Source: Parabacteroides bouchesdurhonensis (lineage in GTDB: Bacteria; Bacteroidota; Bacteroidia; Bacteroidales; Tannerellaceae). From it: DNA of 64,000 nucleotides. Where the stretch lies: positions 25,178 through 89,177 of the forward strand of contig NZ_LT896588.1 of NCBI RefSeq assembly GCF_900186615.1, written 5' to 3'. A program made the translations under genes and the position numbers. Numbering within the stretch: the stretch's first letter is position 1; each line of letters begins with the position of its first letter. The notes beneath the pieces are model-generated. The model saw nothing but the letters and a program-made list of their open reading frames with translations. It made no database searches and was not told where the DNA came from. This document shows, piece by piece, positions 17,985-28,420 of the stretch.

Positions 17985-19808
17985 ATGTACATGAGACGTT
18001 TTTTTACTTTTCTTTTTGCCGTATCGTCGGTAATATCGATAAATGCAACTCCTGTTGATTTAAAACAGGCGGAAAATGTGGCTCTCAGTTTTATGAACAG
18101 TAATTTTCCACAAACCAGAGCCAAACAAATAGAATTAGTTCCGGTATGGTCTGATGTCACGATGACAAAATCGACCGCAGAAACAAAAGCCAGTTTTTAC
18201 GTATTCAACTTAACCGATAAAAAAGGCTTTATAGCTATCGCCGGAGACGATAACGTATATCCTATCCTTGGATACAGTATGCAATACCCCTTTAAGGCAG
18301 ACTCCATGCCTCCAAATCTGAAAGCCTGGTTCGAAGGTTACAGGCAACAAATTTCATGGGTAAGGAAGAATACATCCTCCGTCTCTAAAAAAGTGAAAGA
18401 AGCCTGGAGCAATCTCCGTAACGCCAGTTACCAATTAAAAGCAGACGGTGTACAACTTACAACCGTATTATGGGATCAGATGGCACCATACAATAATTTA
18501 TGCCCCAGTGTAAACGGAGAAAAAACACCTACCGGATGTGTTGCGACGTCGACTGCCATTGCCATGCAATATCATAAATGGCCGGATGTAGGACAAGACA
18601 GCCATACTTACACCTCTACAACATACGGTTTCACTCTGTCTGCAACATTTGATACTCCTTACGCATGGGATAATATGCCTGCTACTTATACGGCAGGAGA
18701 ATACACAAGCGAACAAGCACAAAACGTAGCAACATTAATGTATGATTGCGGCGTCTTTTCAAATATGGATTACGCTCCGGATAACAGCGGCGCTCTTACT
18801 TTAACGGCAGCACAGGGGCTAGTGAACTATATGAAATATGATAAATCACTTCAGGTATTACAACGGAATGGGTATCAGGATACGGAATGGGAAAATATCA
18901 TTAAAAACGAGCTAAATAATAACCGTCCCGTTGTTTACGCCGGGCAGAATGACAAACAGGAGGGGCATCAATTTATTCTGGATGGTTACAATGAGAGCAA
19001 CTACTTCCATGTGAACTGGGGTTGGAGCGGACTTGCCAATGGTTTTTATCTGCTATCCGTACTGGAACCGGAAGTTCAAGGAACAGGAGGCAATAGCGGC
19101 GGAGGCTTCTCCGTCAACCAAAGCGCTATGATAAGCTTAAAAAAAGCAGAAGCCAACTCCTCTTATCAGGATGTACTTTATTTATTTGCCGGAGAAAGCG
19201 ACGGTGAAATATTCAACGGACTATCGACTACCACATCTCCTATTATTTCAAACACCGAGTTTATGGTAAAGGCCGGATTCATAGGTAATTTCAGCATACG
19301 GGATTTCACAGGGACTATCGCTTTGGCTTTAGTTGACCAAAGCGGAAATACCAAACAATTCATTTCTCCGCAAGAAACCCTGACCGCTTTGGAAATTGAC
19401 AATGGAACTGCCGGAGAATTCCCATGTATAATAACGACTAATATCGCTTCCACAGACCGTATCCGGCTAATGTACAAAAGCAGTGATTCCGATAATTGGA
19501 AATGGGTTCGCAAAAGCGGAAACACGACCGACGAAATAGTAATAAGTAATCCGACATCTACAGATAAGATTGAAAACGACCTGAATATATCCATCGCATC
19601 AGACGGCGAAGGAAATATAGCCGTCAACTCACCGTCGGTAATCCATGAAGTAACGTTGTACGATACAAACGGACGTATGCTAAACAAACAGGAAGGAATA
19701 AACAGCCGGACTGTTTCACTTTCTTATACCCAATATCCGCAGGATATTTACATTCTCCATATCTTTACGGCAGACGGCAGAATCAGTCATAAAATTGTAA
19801 AGAACTAA
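17985..19808 (+). CDS. C10 (streptopain-like) cysteine protease with C-terminal sorting-like domain
   Basis: This 607-residue secreted protease has a signal peptide (FFTFLFAVSSVISINA), an inhibitory prodomain (about 24-130, FYVFNLTDKKGFIAIAGDD) and a C10 catalytic domain. The nucleophile is Cys185 in TPTGCVATSTAIAMQYHKWP, and His328 lies in EGHQFILDGYN, followed by FHVNWGWSG. The last ~75 residues (from about 530, VTLYDTNGRMLNK to SHKIVKN) resemble a type IX secretion sorting domain. Members include SpeB, interpain and B. fragilis Bfp proteases. ATG at 17985 or 17991 is possible. It may share a transcript with the kinase gene 26 bp downstream. Confidence 0.88.
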   Translation: MYMRRFFTFLFAVSSVISINATPVDLKQAENVALSFMNSNFPQTRAKQIELVPVWSDVTMTKSTAETKASFYVFNLTDKKGFIAIAGDDNVYPILGYSMQYPFKADSMPPNLKAWFEGYRQQISWVRKNTSSVSKKVKEAWSNLRNASYQLKADGVQLTTVLWDQMAPYNNLCPSVNGEKTPTGCVATSTAIAMQYHKWPDVGQDSHTYTSTTYGFTLSATFDTPYAWDNMPATYTAGEYTSEQAQNVATLMYDCGVFSNMDYAPDNSGALTLTAAQGLVNYMKYDKSLQVLQRNGYQDTEWENIIKNELNNNRPVVYAGQNDKQEGHQFILDGYNESNYFHVNWGWSGLANGFYLLSVLEPEVQGTGGNSGGGFSVNQSAMISLKKAEANSSYQDVLYLFAGESDGEIFNGLSTTTSPIISNTEFMVKAGFIGNFSIRDFTGTIALALVDQSGNTKQFISPQETLTALEIDNGTAGEFPCIITTNIASTDRIRLMYKSSDSDNWKWVRKSGNTTDEIVISNPTSTDKIENDLNISIASDGEGNIAVNSPSVIHEVTLYDTNGRMLNKQEGINSRTVSLSYTQYPQDIYILHIFTADGRISHKIVKN

Positions 19809-19834
19809 ATTGTAGATTAAACAACATATTAAAG

Positions 19835-20695
19835 ATGAAAAATAAAACCTATTTAAAACGCGTAGCAGCCATTCATGATTTATCCGGCTTCGGCAAATGT
19901 TCCCTAACGGTTGCACTCCCTATAATATCGGCCGCTGGTATTGAAGTAAGCGCACTTCCGACAGCCGTTTTATCCACTCATACAGGAGGCATTGACGGTT
20001 ATACTTACCGTGATCTCACAGAAGATATGCGTCCTATTACAAAACACTGGAAGTCTTTGGATATCCAGTTTGATGCCATATATAGCGGTTTCCTGGGCTC
20101 CTTTGAACAGTTGGATATTGTAAAAGAATTTTTCCATCAGTTTAGAACAGACAAGAATCTGATTCTTGTTGATCCAGTAATGGCCGATAACGGAGAATTA
20201 TATAAAATATTCACTCTCGATTTTGCAAAGGGTATGAGATCTTTATGCGAAAAAGCAGACATTATCGTCCCCAATCTGACAGAAGCCGCATTGCTTCTGG
20301 ATGAACCATATCAACCTGGTCCCTATACGCAAGCCTATATAGAAAACACATTGAAAAAGTTGAGTAAACTCGGACCGAAGAAGATTGTATTAACCGGTGT
20401 ATATTTCAAAGAAGACGAATTGGGCGCCGCCACTTACGAAACAGCCTCTAACACCACCGGCTATTTCTTTGTAAAAAGAATACCCGGTTATTATCACGGG
20501 ACAGGTGACGTTTTTGCCAGCGCATTGTTATCGGCCCTGCTTAACAACTTCAATCTGGTAGAATCGACAGCTATAGCCGTACGTTTTACAGCCAACAGTA
20601 TATTAAGGACATACAAAGCGCAAACAGATTACCGGTTTGGGGTAGATTTTGAACAATGCATACCGGATTTTCTGAAAGAACTAAAACTTGTATAA
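19835..20695 (+). CDS. pdxY: Pyridoxamine/pyridoxal kinase
   Basis: This 286-residue ribokinase-fold enzyme phosphorylates B6 vitamers in the pyridoxal phosphate salvage pathway. It starts RVAAIHDLSGFGKCSLTVALPI, the family signature, and has LPTAVLSTHTGG (about residue 48), LVDPVMADNG (about 110) and the catalytic-Asp region YYHGTGDVFASALLSALL (about 220). The canonical DLSGFGKCSL opening separates it from ThiD. The assignment between pyridoxamine and pyridoxal preference is not resolved by sequence. Confidence 0.85.
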   Translation: MKNKTYLKRVAAIHDLSGFGKCSLTVALPIISAAGIEVSALPTAVLSTHTGGIDGYTYRDLTEDMRPITKHWKSLDIQFDAIYSGFLGSFEQLDIVKEFFHQFRTDKNLILVDPVMADNGELYKIFTLDFAKGMRSLCEKADIIVPNLTEAALLLDEPYQPGPYTQAYIENTLKKLSKLGPKKIVLTGVYFKEDELGAATYETASNTTGYFFVKRIPGYYHGTGDVFASALLSALLNNFNLVESTAIAVRFTANSILRTYKAQTDYRFGVDFEQCIPDFLKELKLV

Positions 20696-20745
20696 GTCAA
20701 TTTCGATTTTATTTTCCATCTTTGCAAAATACAAGACAGATCATT

Positions 20746-21681
20746 ATGAGTAAATTAAAAATTGCAATTTCCGGGATAGGCGCCGTAGGAGGCTACTATG
20801 GTGCTATGATGATTTTACGCTATAAAGAAAAACAAATAGCTGATTTCTATTTCATCTCCAGAGGAGACAACCTGCGCGCTATTCAAGAACGTGGCTTACA
20901 AGCAAGAACCGGTATACGTACAATTACAGCTATTCCAACTCTCGCAACCGATAATCCGGCTGAAATAGGCCCGGTGGACTATGTGTTTTGCTGTACGAAA
21001 AGTTATAATTTAAAGGAAAACATTTTACAATTAAAACCATTACTGGGCCCGGAAACCGTTATTATTCCATTACAAAACGGCATTAATATCACCGAACAAA
21101 TACAAGAATTGCTGCCCGGCCAGCCTGTCTGGAAGGGGTGTACTTATATTGGTTCCCGGCTAATAAGACCCGGATATGTAGAAAAATTCAGCGGAAAGGA
21201 AAGGTTATTCTTCGGTTCGGAAAACGGAGATGAAGAAAAGCAAAAAACGTTACTTACCCTATTGACAAACGCGCACATCAAAGCCTATAATCCCAAGGAT
21301 ATGAATACTCGTATCTGGAAAAAATTCATGATGATATCGCCTGCCGCAACCATCACTTCTTTTTTCAACCAGAACATCGGTCAGGTTATAGATCAACATT
21401 ATGACATGTTTGTTACACTTAGCAGTGAGCTAAAAAATGTCGCAGAAGCCAAAGGGATACAATTTCCCGGCAATATTGTGTACAAATCCATTGAAGCACA
21501 AAAAATGATGCCTGCCAACGCAACGACATCCATGCATTCCGATTTTCTTTTGGGCAAGCCTACCGAGTTGGAAACTTTGACCGGTTATGTTGTCCGTACA
21601 GCCGAAGAGCTGGGAATAGAAGTGCCGACTTATAAGTTCATGTATAAAGGGCTAGCTGAAATCCCTTATCCCCGTTCATAA
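20746..21681 (+). CDS. panE: Ketopantoate reductase family protein (2-dehydropantoate 2-reductase)
   Basis: The start MSKLKIAISGIGAVGGYYG at 20746 gives 311 residues; an in-frame codon at 20656 lies inside the upstream gene and is not needed. The Rossmann GxGxxG (GIGAVGG) binds NADPH, and PLQNGINI and the Lys in RIWKKFMMISPAATI match the family. The reaction makes pantoate for coenzyme A. Substrate is assigned by family only. It follows the kinase gene by 50 bp and ends at a strong terminator. Confidence 0.8.
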   Translation: MSKLKIAISGIGAVGGYYGAMMILRYKEKQIADFYFISRGDNLRAIQERGLQARTGIRTITAIPTLATDNPAEIGPVDYVFCCTKSYNLKENILQLKPLLGPETVIIPLQNGINITEQIQELLPGQPVWKGCTYIGSRLIRPGYVEKFSGKERLFFGSENGDEEKQKTLLTLLTNAHIKAYNPKDMNTRIWKKFMMISPAATITSFFNQNIGQVIDQHYDMFVTLSSELKNVAEAKGIQFPGNIVYKSIEAQKMMPANATTSMHSDFLLGKPTELETLTGYVVRTAEELGIEVPTYKFMYKGLAEIPYPRS

Positions 21682-21690
21682 ACGGATAAA

Positions 21691-21752
21691 AAAACAGAAG
21701 CCCCCGTTACATAATCGAATCGATTCACGTAACGGGGGCTTCTGTTTTCTTT
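21691..21752. terminator. Strong bidirectional terminator
   Basis: A perfect 19-bp stem pairs 21692-21710 with 21729-21747 around an 18-nt loop. It has A-runs on the left and T-runs on the right, so it can serve both panE and the convergent PBP gene. Confidence 0.9.
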
Positions 21753-21759
21753 TCTATTT

Positions 21760-24105
21760 TTATTCAAACATTTTATCTATACCACCTATGTCTGCAGGAG
21801 CATTCCTTGTATCTCGGGAAGACTGGTTCTCACATGGATTAGAGAACTGTTCCGGTACTTCAAACGCATCTTCCTCCGAATATCCTAACGTTTTATCGGC
21901 ATAAACTTTCTGCATATACAAACCATAGATAGGTAACGCCATACTTGCTCCCTGTCCTTCTGCCAAACGGTCGAAATGGATAGAACGATCTTCTCCTCCA
22001 ACCCAGCATCCAGACACCAAACTAGGCGTAAATCCGATAAACCAGCCATCCGAATTATTTTGTGTCGTACCTGTTTTTCCTCCCATAGGAGCTTTGATTC
22101 CATAACGGAAACGGACACGTCCACCAGTACCTCCGTCTATTACACTTCGTAGCATATACAGCATCTTATAAGAAGCATCTTCGGTAAGCACTTCATTCAT
22201 CTGAGGAGCAAAATTCGCAATCGTATTACCATAAGGATCTTCAATACGAGTTACATACAGCGGCTCCACACGAATACCTTTATTAGCAAAAGTAGTATAA
22301 GCACTTACCATTTCGCCAACCGATACATCCGGTGTTCCAAGACATACGGAAATTACCGGATCAATATAATTCTTCAAACCGAACGAATGCAACAAACGGA
22401 CGAACGTATAAGGAGATAACTGGCTCATAAGATAGGCTGTAACCCAGTTATCAGAATTCTGCAACCCCCACTGGATAGTAACCATTTCCCCTATCCTCTT
22501 GGCACTGGCATTACGGGGAATCCACAAGCGCCCGTTTTCATCCATCAACTGCTGCTGCACATGCAACATTTCATCACACGGACTGAATCCTTCTATCATA
22601 GCCAAAGAATACAAGAATGGTTTGATGGTTGAACCTACCTGGCGACGTCCGCCATTTACCATATCATATTGGAAATCATTATAATCAATACCACCTACAT
22701 ACGCTTTGACTTGTCCGGTACGCGGATCCATCGACATAAACGCGGAACGAAGAAAACTCTTATGATAACGGATAGAGTCCCAAGGAGACATGATTGTATC
22801 AATAGGTCCGTCCCAACTAAACACGCGCATTTCGACCGGCTTTTTAAATTCTTTACGCATATCGGCCTCATTCATGCCGCTACTTTTCATAGCTCGATAA
22901 CGGTCTGTCTGATGCATTGCCCGAATCAACATCGTATCCACCTGTCCGACAGAAACATCACGAGAGAACGGCGCATAGCTCCTACCCTTCTTTTCCTTGA
23001 AAAATGAAGGCTGCAAATCATTTCCTATATGTTGACGGACAGCTTCTTCGGCATATTGTTGCATACGTGAATCAATGGTAGTATATATCTTTAAACCATC
23101 CGTATAAATATTATAGTTTTCACCGTCCGCCTTCTTATTCTTATTACACCAGCCATACAACGGATTAGTTACCCACGATAAAGAATCTTCGGCAAATTTC
23201 TGCGATTGCCATGAGGCATAATTGCTACGTTCCGGTTTCTTTGCAGTTAATGTTAAGCGGAGATATTCACGGAAATAAGGAGCTAAACCATCCTTATGAT
23301 CCATACGGGTAAAATGAACCGTAAGAGGTGTCTGTTTTAAAGAGTCGCATTCCGCTTGTGTCAGAAAGCCGGCCTTTACCATTTGTTCGAGAACAGTATT
23401 ACGGCGTCCGCGTGTACGTTCATTATGTCGTACAGGATTAAAATAAGAAGGATTTTTACACATTCCTATCAATGTAGCCGCTTCTTCGGTTTTCAATGAT
23501 TTTGGTGTCTTTCCGAAATAAACACGTGCAGCCGATTGAATACCGACAGCGTTATACAGAAAGTCGAACTTATTCAAATACATATTGATAATTTCTTCTT
23601 TCGTATAATTTCGCTCCAACTGGACGGCGATAACCCACTCTATCGGTTTCTGAAACAAACGTTCCATTATATTATCGGCACTTGGAGAGAATAATTGCTT
23701 AGCAAGCTGCTGCGTAATCGTGCTGCCTCCACCACCACTTTTTTGCATCAACAAACCACGCTTGACAATCGCACGAAACAAGCCTTGCGCATCAATGCCG
23801 CTATGTTCGGTAAAACGAATATCTTCGGTAGCAATTAACGCTTTCACCAAATCAGGAGAAAGGTCCTTATAATTTACGTAAATACGATTGTCTTTGCTAT
23901 GGGCATAGCTACCTAAAGTTTTTCCGTCGGAAGAGATAATTTGTGAAGCGTATTTATCAATCGGATTTTCCAATTGTTCAACAGGAGGCATATAACCTAT
24001 AGAACCATCAGCTATCAACTTAAATATCAAAGCAACAGCACCCAATGCCACTACATATATAACCCAAAAAGAAATGATAACGCCTTTTGTTATTCTTGAA
24101 GCCAT
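21760..24105 (-). CDS. Class A penicillin-binding protein (PBP1A type)
   Basis: This 781-residue bifunctional enzyme polymerises and cross-links peptidoglycan. After an N-terminal membrane anchor (VIISFWVIYVVALGAVALIF) comes the GT51 glycosyltransferase domain with EDIRFTEHSG (catalytic Glu94) and GGSTITQQLAKQLF (about 127). The transpeptidase domain has GSTIKP (SxxK), SDNW (SxN) and KTGTT. The ATG at 24105 is chosen because a promoter lies at 24179-24172, which excludes the longer frame from 24174. No PASTA domain is present. Length fits Bacteroidales PBP1A. Confidence 0.93.
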   Translation of the reverse strand: MASRITKGVIISFWVIYVVALGAVALIFKLIADGSIGYMPPVEQLENPIDKYASQIISSDGKTLGSYAHSKDNRIYVNYKDLSPDLVKALIATEDIRFTEHSGIDAQGLFRAIVKRGLLMQKSGGGGSTITQQLAKQLFSPSADNIMERLFQKPIEWVIAVQLERNYTKEEIINMYLNKFDFLYNAVGIQSAARVYFGKTPKSLKTEEAATLIGMCKNPSYFNPVRHNERTRGRRNTVLEQMVKAGFLTQAECDSLKQTPLTVHFTRMDHKDGLAPYFREYLRLTLTAKKPERSNYASWQSQKFAEDSLSWVTNPLYGWCNKNKKADGENYNIYTDGLKIYTTIDSRMQQYAEEAVRQHIGNDLQPSFFKEKKGRSYAPFSRDVSVGQVDTMLIRAMHQTDRYRAMKSSGMNEADMRKEFKKPVEMRVFSWDGPIDTIMSPWDSIRYHKSFLRSAFMSMDPRTGQVKAYVGGIDYNDFQYDMVNGGRRQVGSTIKPFLYSLAMIEGFSPCDEMLHVQQQLMDENGRLWIPRNASAKRIGEMVTIQWGLQNSDNWVTAYLMSQLSPYTFVRLLHSFGLKNYIDPVISVCLGTPDVSVGEMVSAYTTFANKGIRVEPLYVTRIEDPYGNTIANFAPQMNEVLTEDASYKMLYMLRSVIDGGTGGRVRFRYGIKAPMGGKTGTTQNNSDGWFIGFTPSLVSGCWVGGEDRSIHFDRLAEGQGASMALPIYGLYMQKVYADKTLGYSEEDAFEVPEQFSNPCENQSSRDTRNAPADIGGIDKMFE

Positions 24106-24171
24106 AATTTTAATTGTTGACAGTTGACAGTTCGTTGCCTTCACTTGCCGACTGCCAACTATTATGAAATG

Positions 24172-24179
24172 CAAAGGTA
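24172..24179 (-). promoter_or_regulatory. -7 element of the PBP1A gene
   Basis: Read on the minus strand, TACCTTTG fits the -7 consensus. The start near 24165 gives a ~60-nt leader containing two copies of GTTGACA. Confidence 0.55.
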
Positions 24180-24190
24180 ATAAAAAACAA

Positions 24191-25132
24191 TTACATAAGC
24201 ATGATTACCCCAAGACTGATAAGACCAATAAAAATCCAAAGTATTACGCCTTGTATCATCGGACGGACTCCCACATTTTTAATCACTCTACGTGAAAGTC
24301 CCGTACCAATTAAAAATAAAGTAACCGTTAATCCTTTTTTAGCCAACCAAACCAAAGAGCCGCTTACCATTTCAGGAATAGACAGATATGTATTTGCTAT
24401 CATCGCCAAGATGAAGAAAAAGATAAACCAGGGAATGCTGATTTTTGCCCCTTTTTGTTTAAAAAGAAACATAGTAACTATCGTTACCGGAATAATCCAT
24501 AAAGCACGGGTAAGCTTTACCATAGTAGCAATCTCCAACGCCTTTTCACCATAAGCAGCACCGGCTCCAACTACCGAACTCGTATCATGTATAGCAATAG
24601 CAGCCCACATACCAAACTGTTCCTGCGTCATTCCCAAAAGATGTCCGATAGGCGGAAATATAAACAACGCAACAGCATTCAGGATAAAGATAGTTCCAAG
24701 AGCCATAGACATCTCATTATCGTCTGCTTTCACCACAGGAGCTACCGCCGCGATAGCACTGCCACCGCATATAGCCGTTCCGGCAGAAATAAGATAAGCT
24801 GTTTTTCTATCCATCATCAAACGCTTCCCCAGATACATGCCTAAAAGTAAAACAGCGGCAACAGAGATGACTGTAAAAACCATTCCTTCTTTACCGGTTT
24901 GCAAAGACTCATGCAGATTCATTCCGAAGCCTAATCCCACCACAGAAAATTGAAGCAAATATTTAGAAGTTTTTTTAGCAAATAGAGGAAAGGGGTGTCC
25001 TGCTGTCATTGCAAATGCAAGACCTAGAAACAGAGCTACAGCAGGTGATATAAACGGCATTAAACAGAGGATAAACAAAAGGATAAATAAGGGTTTATTA
25101 TATTTACCAAGAAATTGTTCGATTACATTCAT
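24191..25132 (-). CDS. YeiH/UPF0324 family putative sulfate exporter
   Basis: This 313-residue protein has about ten membrane segments. The family motifs SAGTAICGGSAIAAVAPVV (about residue 115) and AIAIHDTSSVVGAGAAYG (about 190) are present. E. coli YeiH sits beside the LysR regulator YeiE, and a LysR gene likewise lies 106 bp upstream here on the same strand. Sulfite/sulfate-related transport is proposed for the family but weakly established. Confidence 0.85.
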   Translation of the reverse strand: MNVIEQFLGKYNKPLFILLFILCLMPFISPAVALFLGLAFAMTAGHPFPLFAKKTSKYLLQFSVVGLGFGMNLHESLQTGKEGMVFTVISVAAVLLLGMYLGKRLMMDRKTAYLISAGTAICGGSAIAAVAPVVKADDNEMSMALGTIFILNAVALFIFPPIGHLLGMTQEQFGMWAAIAIHDTSSVVGAGAAYGEKALEIATMVKLTRALWIIPVTIVTMFLFKQKGAKISIPWFIFFFILAMIANTYLSIPEMVSGSLVWLAKKGLTVTLFLIGTGLSRRVIKNVGVRPMIQGVILWIFIGLISLGVIMLM

Positions 25133-25169
25133 TCTTCTATACGTTATTCATTCATAATTTATTCGGGTG

Positions 25170-25177
25170 CAAAAGTA
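25170..25177 (-). promoter_or_regulatory. -7 element of the YeiH-like gene
   Basis: TACTTTTG on the minus strand fits TAnnTTTG and lies 38 bp before the ATG. A regulator site for the adjacent LysR protein would be expected just upstream (25180-25238), but no clear dyad was identified. Confidence 0.5.
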
Positions 25178-25238
25178 CAATGATTACATACACAAAACCA
25201 ATCATTATATAGAATAGACAATAACCTGAAGTTATAAA

Positions 25239-26123
25239 TTAGCGATAGTTACTGGCATAACGTATAAAACTCTCTTCAATCCCTCCATTTTGTCCCTGCG
25301 GTTCAACAAATAAAAACATACGTTCCGCCCTAAAACCATCCACTTCTATAACTTTTAAAGTACCAGACATCAACTCTCTGGTAACTGCCCGGACAGATAG
25401 AATGCCTAAAGCGTCCGAATTTTCAAGAAATAGCTTAATACTTTCCGTACTTCCCAATTGCATTAACACATGAAGCTGCGATAATTTGATCTGATGAGCA
25501 GCCAACGCCGTTGCTAAAACATCCAAAGTACCTGAACCGTTTTCGCGTAATACGAGAGGCAAAGTACAAAGCTGGCTCAAAGTCAACTCATCAAAACGGG
25601 CAAATTGACTTCCCGTATGTGTTACTACGACTAATTCGTCTCTCATAAAAGGGCTATAATGCAATGTGTTCTGGCGTGTACTTCCTTCTACTAATCCCAA
25701 TGTTATTTTTCCATCTCTAAGTGCTTGTTCTATATCATGGCTATTGCCATTCAAAAGAGAGACTCGTATATCCGGGAACTTTTTTATAAAAGAAGAAAGA
25801 ATAGGAGGCAAAACATATTGGGCAATTGTAGTACTCGCCCCAAGGCGTAGTTCTCCTGAAAAATTATTCGTAAGCAAATTCATCTCAAAATCAAGCTGCC
25901 GGTATGCCGACAAGAGAACATTTGTATGAGAAAGCAGCAATTCTCCAGCCCTGGTCAGTTTAACCCGTCCGCCAACCCGTTCGAACAAAGGTGTTTTATA
26001 CTGTATCTCCAATTCATGAATATGCTTGCTTATAGCAGGTTGGCTAATAAACAATTCACGCGAGGCTTTAGTAAAACTCAAATTACACGCAACACTATGA
26101 AACACTCTAAGGCGGAAATCCAT
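25239..26123 (-). CDS. LysR family transcriptional regulator
   Basis: This 294-residue protein has an N-terminal winged helix-turn-helix (about residues 4-62, SFTKASRELFISQPAISKHIHELE) and a periplasmic-binding-like effector domain. The subgroup resembles CysB/YeiE-like regulators. It lies directly upstream of the YeiH-like gene on the same strand, as in many genomes, and probably controls it. Its promoter overlaps the 3' end of the upstream kinase gene. Confidence 0.85.
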   Translation of the reverse strand: MDFRLRVFHSVACNLSFTKASRELFISQPAISKHIHELEIQYKTPLFERVGGRVKLTRAGELLLSHTNVLLSAYRQLDFEMNLLTNNFSGELRLGASTTIAQYVLPPILSSFIKKFPDIRVSLLNGNSHDIEQALRDGKITLGLVEGSTRQNTLHYSPFMRDELVVVTHTGSQFARFDELTLSQLCTLPLVLRENGSGTLDVLATALAAHQIKLSQLHVLMQLGSTESIKLFLENSDALGILSVRAVTRELMSGTLKVIEVDGFRAERMFLFVEPQGQNGGIEESFIRYASNYR

Positions 26124-26152
26124 TGTTTTTACGTTTTAAATATACTTATTTA

Positions 26153-28147
26153 TCACAAAGATACGCGTTTAATCGGTAATATTACATAGAAAGTGGAGCC
26201 TTTCCCCAATTGGGACTCCACCTGAATCTGTCCACCCATTTTTTCAATTAAGCCTCGACAGATAGCTAATCCCAAACCTACACCTTTCGTCCAATTGCTC
26301 AACTGTACAAAACGGCTAAAAATATGTTCCAACTGGTCGGCAGGAATACCTTCACCTGTATCTTGAACAAAGAAACGCACCTGTGTATCAGTCAGTGTAT
26401 ATCCAAAACGGATAAACCCTTCATCCGTATGCTTTAAAGCGTTATTCAATAAATTCGTCAGAATCTGAGTCAAACGATTACGATCCGTATCCAGCACCAA
26501 TGCCGGACATTCTGCCAATTCCAAACGGATTGTATCGGGGGTTCTTAATAAAATAATATTATAAATTTCCTTCATTAAAGCTGGTATATCCTGTGGGGCA
26601 TAAAATAAGGACATCGAGTTCGACTCTATTTTTGAAATATCCAAAACATCTGCTATCAAGCGTTGTAACAATTCGTTATTATTTTGTATAATTTCAGCCA
26701 GTTGTTGACGCGTATCTTTATTCTCTTCATCTACCAGCACTTGAGAAAAACCAACTATAGCATTTAATGGCGTACGAATTTCGTGATTCATATTAGCGAG
26801 AAAAGCAGACTTTAACTGATCCGCTTCTTCCGCTTTCTCTTTCGCTTTTTTCAGTTGTAATCCATAACGATGACGGGAATAGGCAACCCAACCCAGCGTA
26901 CAGCAAACCAAAATAAGCAAAATCATACCACCTCCCATCTGAAGTAACCGCGTGTGTGCATGGGAGGCCTGCAATTCCATTTTCTTATTATTCAGCTCCA
27001 GTTTATCCAGATCATGCTGATTCCTCAACTGGGCTAGTTCATCATAATATTTTTTCTGCGTAATTGAATCTTTCAAATCTATATATACACGATAACAATC
27101 GGAAGCTTCCGCCATATGATGAGTATTATAACATAATTCAGCTTTTTGGAGTAAAAGAGACATATAGCTTTCAATCCGTTTTGTTTTTTTAAAATAATCG
27201 AATAGCCCATTCACATGATATGATGCATTATCATAATCATTCACCATCCGATAATATAAAAACCAGACTTGGTGCATAGTCATTACTTCTTGGGACATAT
27301 TATGTTTTTTCATTAAAGAGTCCGCAATTTTTGTATTTTCATAAGCTGCCTTCTGGTCAAGAACCCCCATTGAATAAAGGGCATAAGAACGATGATATAA
27401 ATAATCTATATAATATAAAGGGGTTTCTTCATCCAGCATTTGAATATCTTTTGCCTTGCATTCATTAATATAACCATTCAATTTCTCCAAATATAAGAAA
27501 CGAGTGTTCATACCCGTATTACTATTTAATATCTGACGAATTATATTAATACGTTTAATAATGGGAATATTACGCGTTTCCATACTATGAAGAACTTCCT
27601 CATATAAACGAAGTCCTTCTTCATACAATCCAGTTTTGAAATAATAATCGGCCAAAGCCTGATTAGCCATATCCTCACCATCTCTATACTTAACTTCCTG
27701 GGCCAATCTTCTGAGTTCATTAACTTCGGGAATAATTTCATCCCGATTACCTCTGACAGATAAAGCATAAATATACCATGCTTTCATTCGAAAAAATTCT
27801 TCATACGTTCCATTTTTCAGCATAATAGGTTCTGCTTTCCGAATATAATAACGCATGCTATCCAAATCTCGGGAATAATAATATTTAGTGATCTGAAAAT
27901 ATGCTTTTGCCTGAAAAACTTCATTCTTTTGTCTTTCCGCTTCGTTTAGAAATATATTAAAAAGAGGGATATTATCACTTTTTTTGGAAACATTGTTTTT
28001 TACAATACTATCCAGATAGATTAATTTAGTACTGTCTGTTTTTTCCGCAAGAACAGTATATAAGCTATCTATATTGATGCTCATTGATTTTATAGAGGCA
28101 ACTATTAAAAAAGAAAATACACAAAAAAATAACCGTGTGTTTTTCAT
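26153..28147 (-). CDS. Hybrid-less sensor histidine kinase with periplasmic TPR-like domain
   Basis: This 664-residue protein has an N-terminal signal segment and a helical TPR-like sensor region (about 30-390). A membrane segment follows at about 404-423 ([19 protein letters not shown]), then a short coiled coil. The HisKA domain has the phospho-acceptor His455 in [11 protein letters not shown]. The HATPase domain has an N-box near 565-571, DTGEG at 596-600 and GVGLGL at 622-627. There is no receiver or DNA-binding domain, so it needs a separate response regulator, and none is in the window. The ligand is unknown. Confidence 0.88.
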   Translation of the reverse strand: MKNTRLFFCVFSFLIVASIKSMSINIDSLYTVLAEKTDSTKLIYLDSIVKNNVSKKSDNIPLFNIFLNEAERQKNEVFQAKAYFQITKYYYSRDLDSMRYYIRKAEPIMLKNGTYEEFFRMKAWYIYALSVRGNRDEIIPEVNELRRLAQEVKYRDGEDMANQALADYYFKTGLYEEGLRLYEEVLHSMETRNIPIIKRINIIRQILNSNTGMNTRFLYLEKLNGYINECKAKDIQMLDEETPLYYIDYLYHRSYALYSMGVLDQKAAYENTKIADSLMKKHNMSQEVMTMHQVWFLYYRMVNDYDNASYHVNGLFDYFKKTKRIESYMSLLLQKAELCYNTHHMAEASDCYRVYIDLKDSITQKKYYDELAQLRNQHDLDKLELNNKKMELQASHAHTRLLQMGGGMILLILVCCTLGWVAYSRHRYGLQLKKAKEKAEEADQLKSAFLANMNHEIRTPLNAIVGFSQVLVDEENKDTRQQLAEIIQNNNELLQRLIADVLDISKIESNSMSLFYAPQDIPALMKEIYNIILLRTPDTIRLELAECPALVLDTDRNRLTQILTNLLNNALKHTDEGFIRFGYTLTDTQVRFFVQDTGEGIPADQLEHIFSRFVQLSNWTKGVGLGLAICRGLIEKMGGQIQVESQLGKGSTFYVILPIKRVSL
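26156..26163 (-). promoter_or_regulatory. -7 element of the LysR gene, inside the end of the kinase gene
   Basis: TATCTTTG on the minus strand is a perfect -7 element 33 bp before the LysR ATG. It overlaps the last codons of the sensor kinase. Confidence 0.5.
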
Positions 28148-28390
28148 TCCATAGTAAATATTTTTTCATTTTGTTATAAGTATGGGCAAGATAGCTATAA
28201 AATTCAAGAAGCCATATAAATCATAACAAATTTTTAATTATTTAAGCTTCACAGGATCGTTTTTCTCCAAATTTATAATATAAAATAACAGTTTCGGCAT
28301 GATTCCGCATCAACAAAACACGAACTATAGTAAAAACATCCAAGTATTTACAAATCATCCCTTTATTCTTCAAATGGTATAAAATATTTA

Positions 28391-28398
28391 TATCTTTG
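28391..28398 (+). promoter_or_regulatory. -7 element of the AsmA-family gene
   Basis: TATCTTTG lies 23 bp before the ATG at 28421. No clear -33 element is seen. Confidence 0.5.
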
Positions 28399-28420
28399 TA
28401 CAGGAATAAGAAAAATAGTC

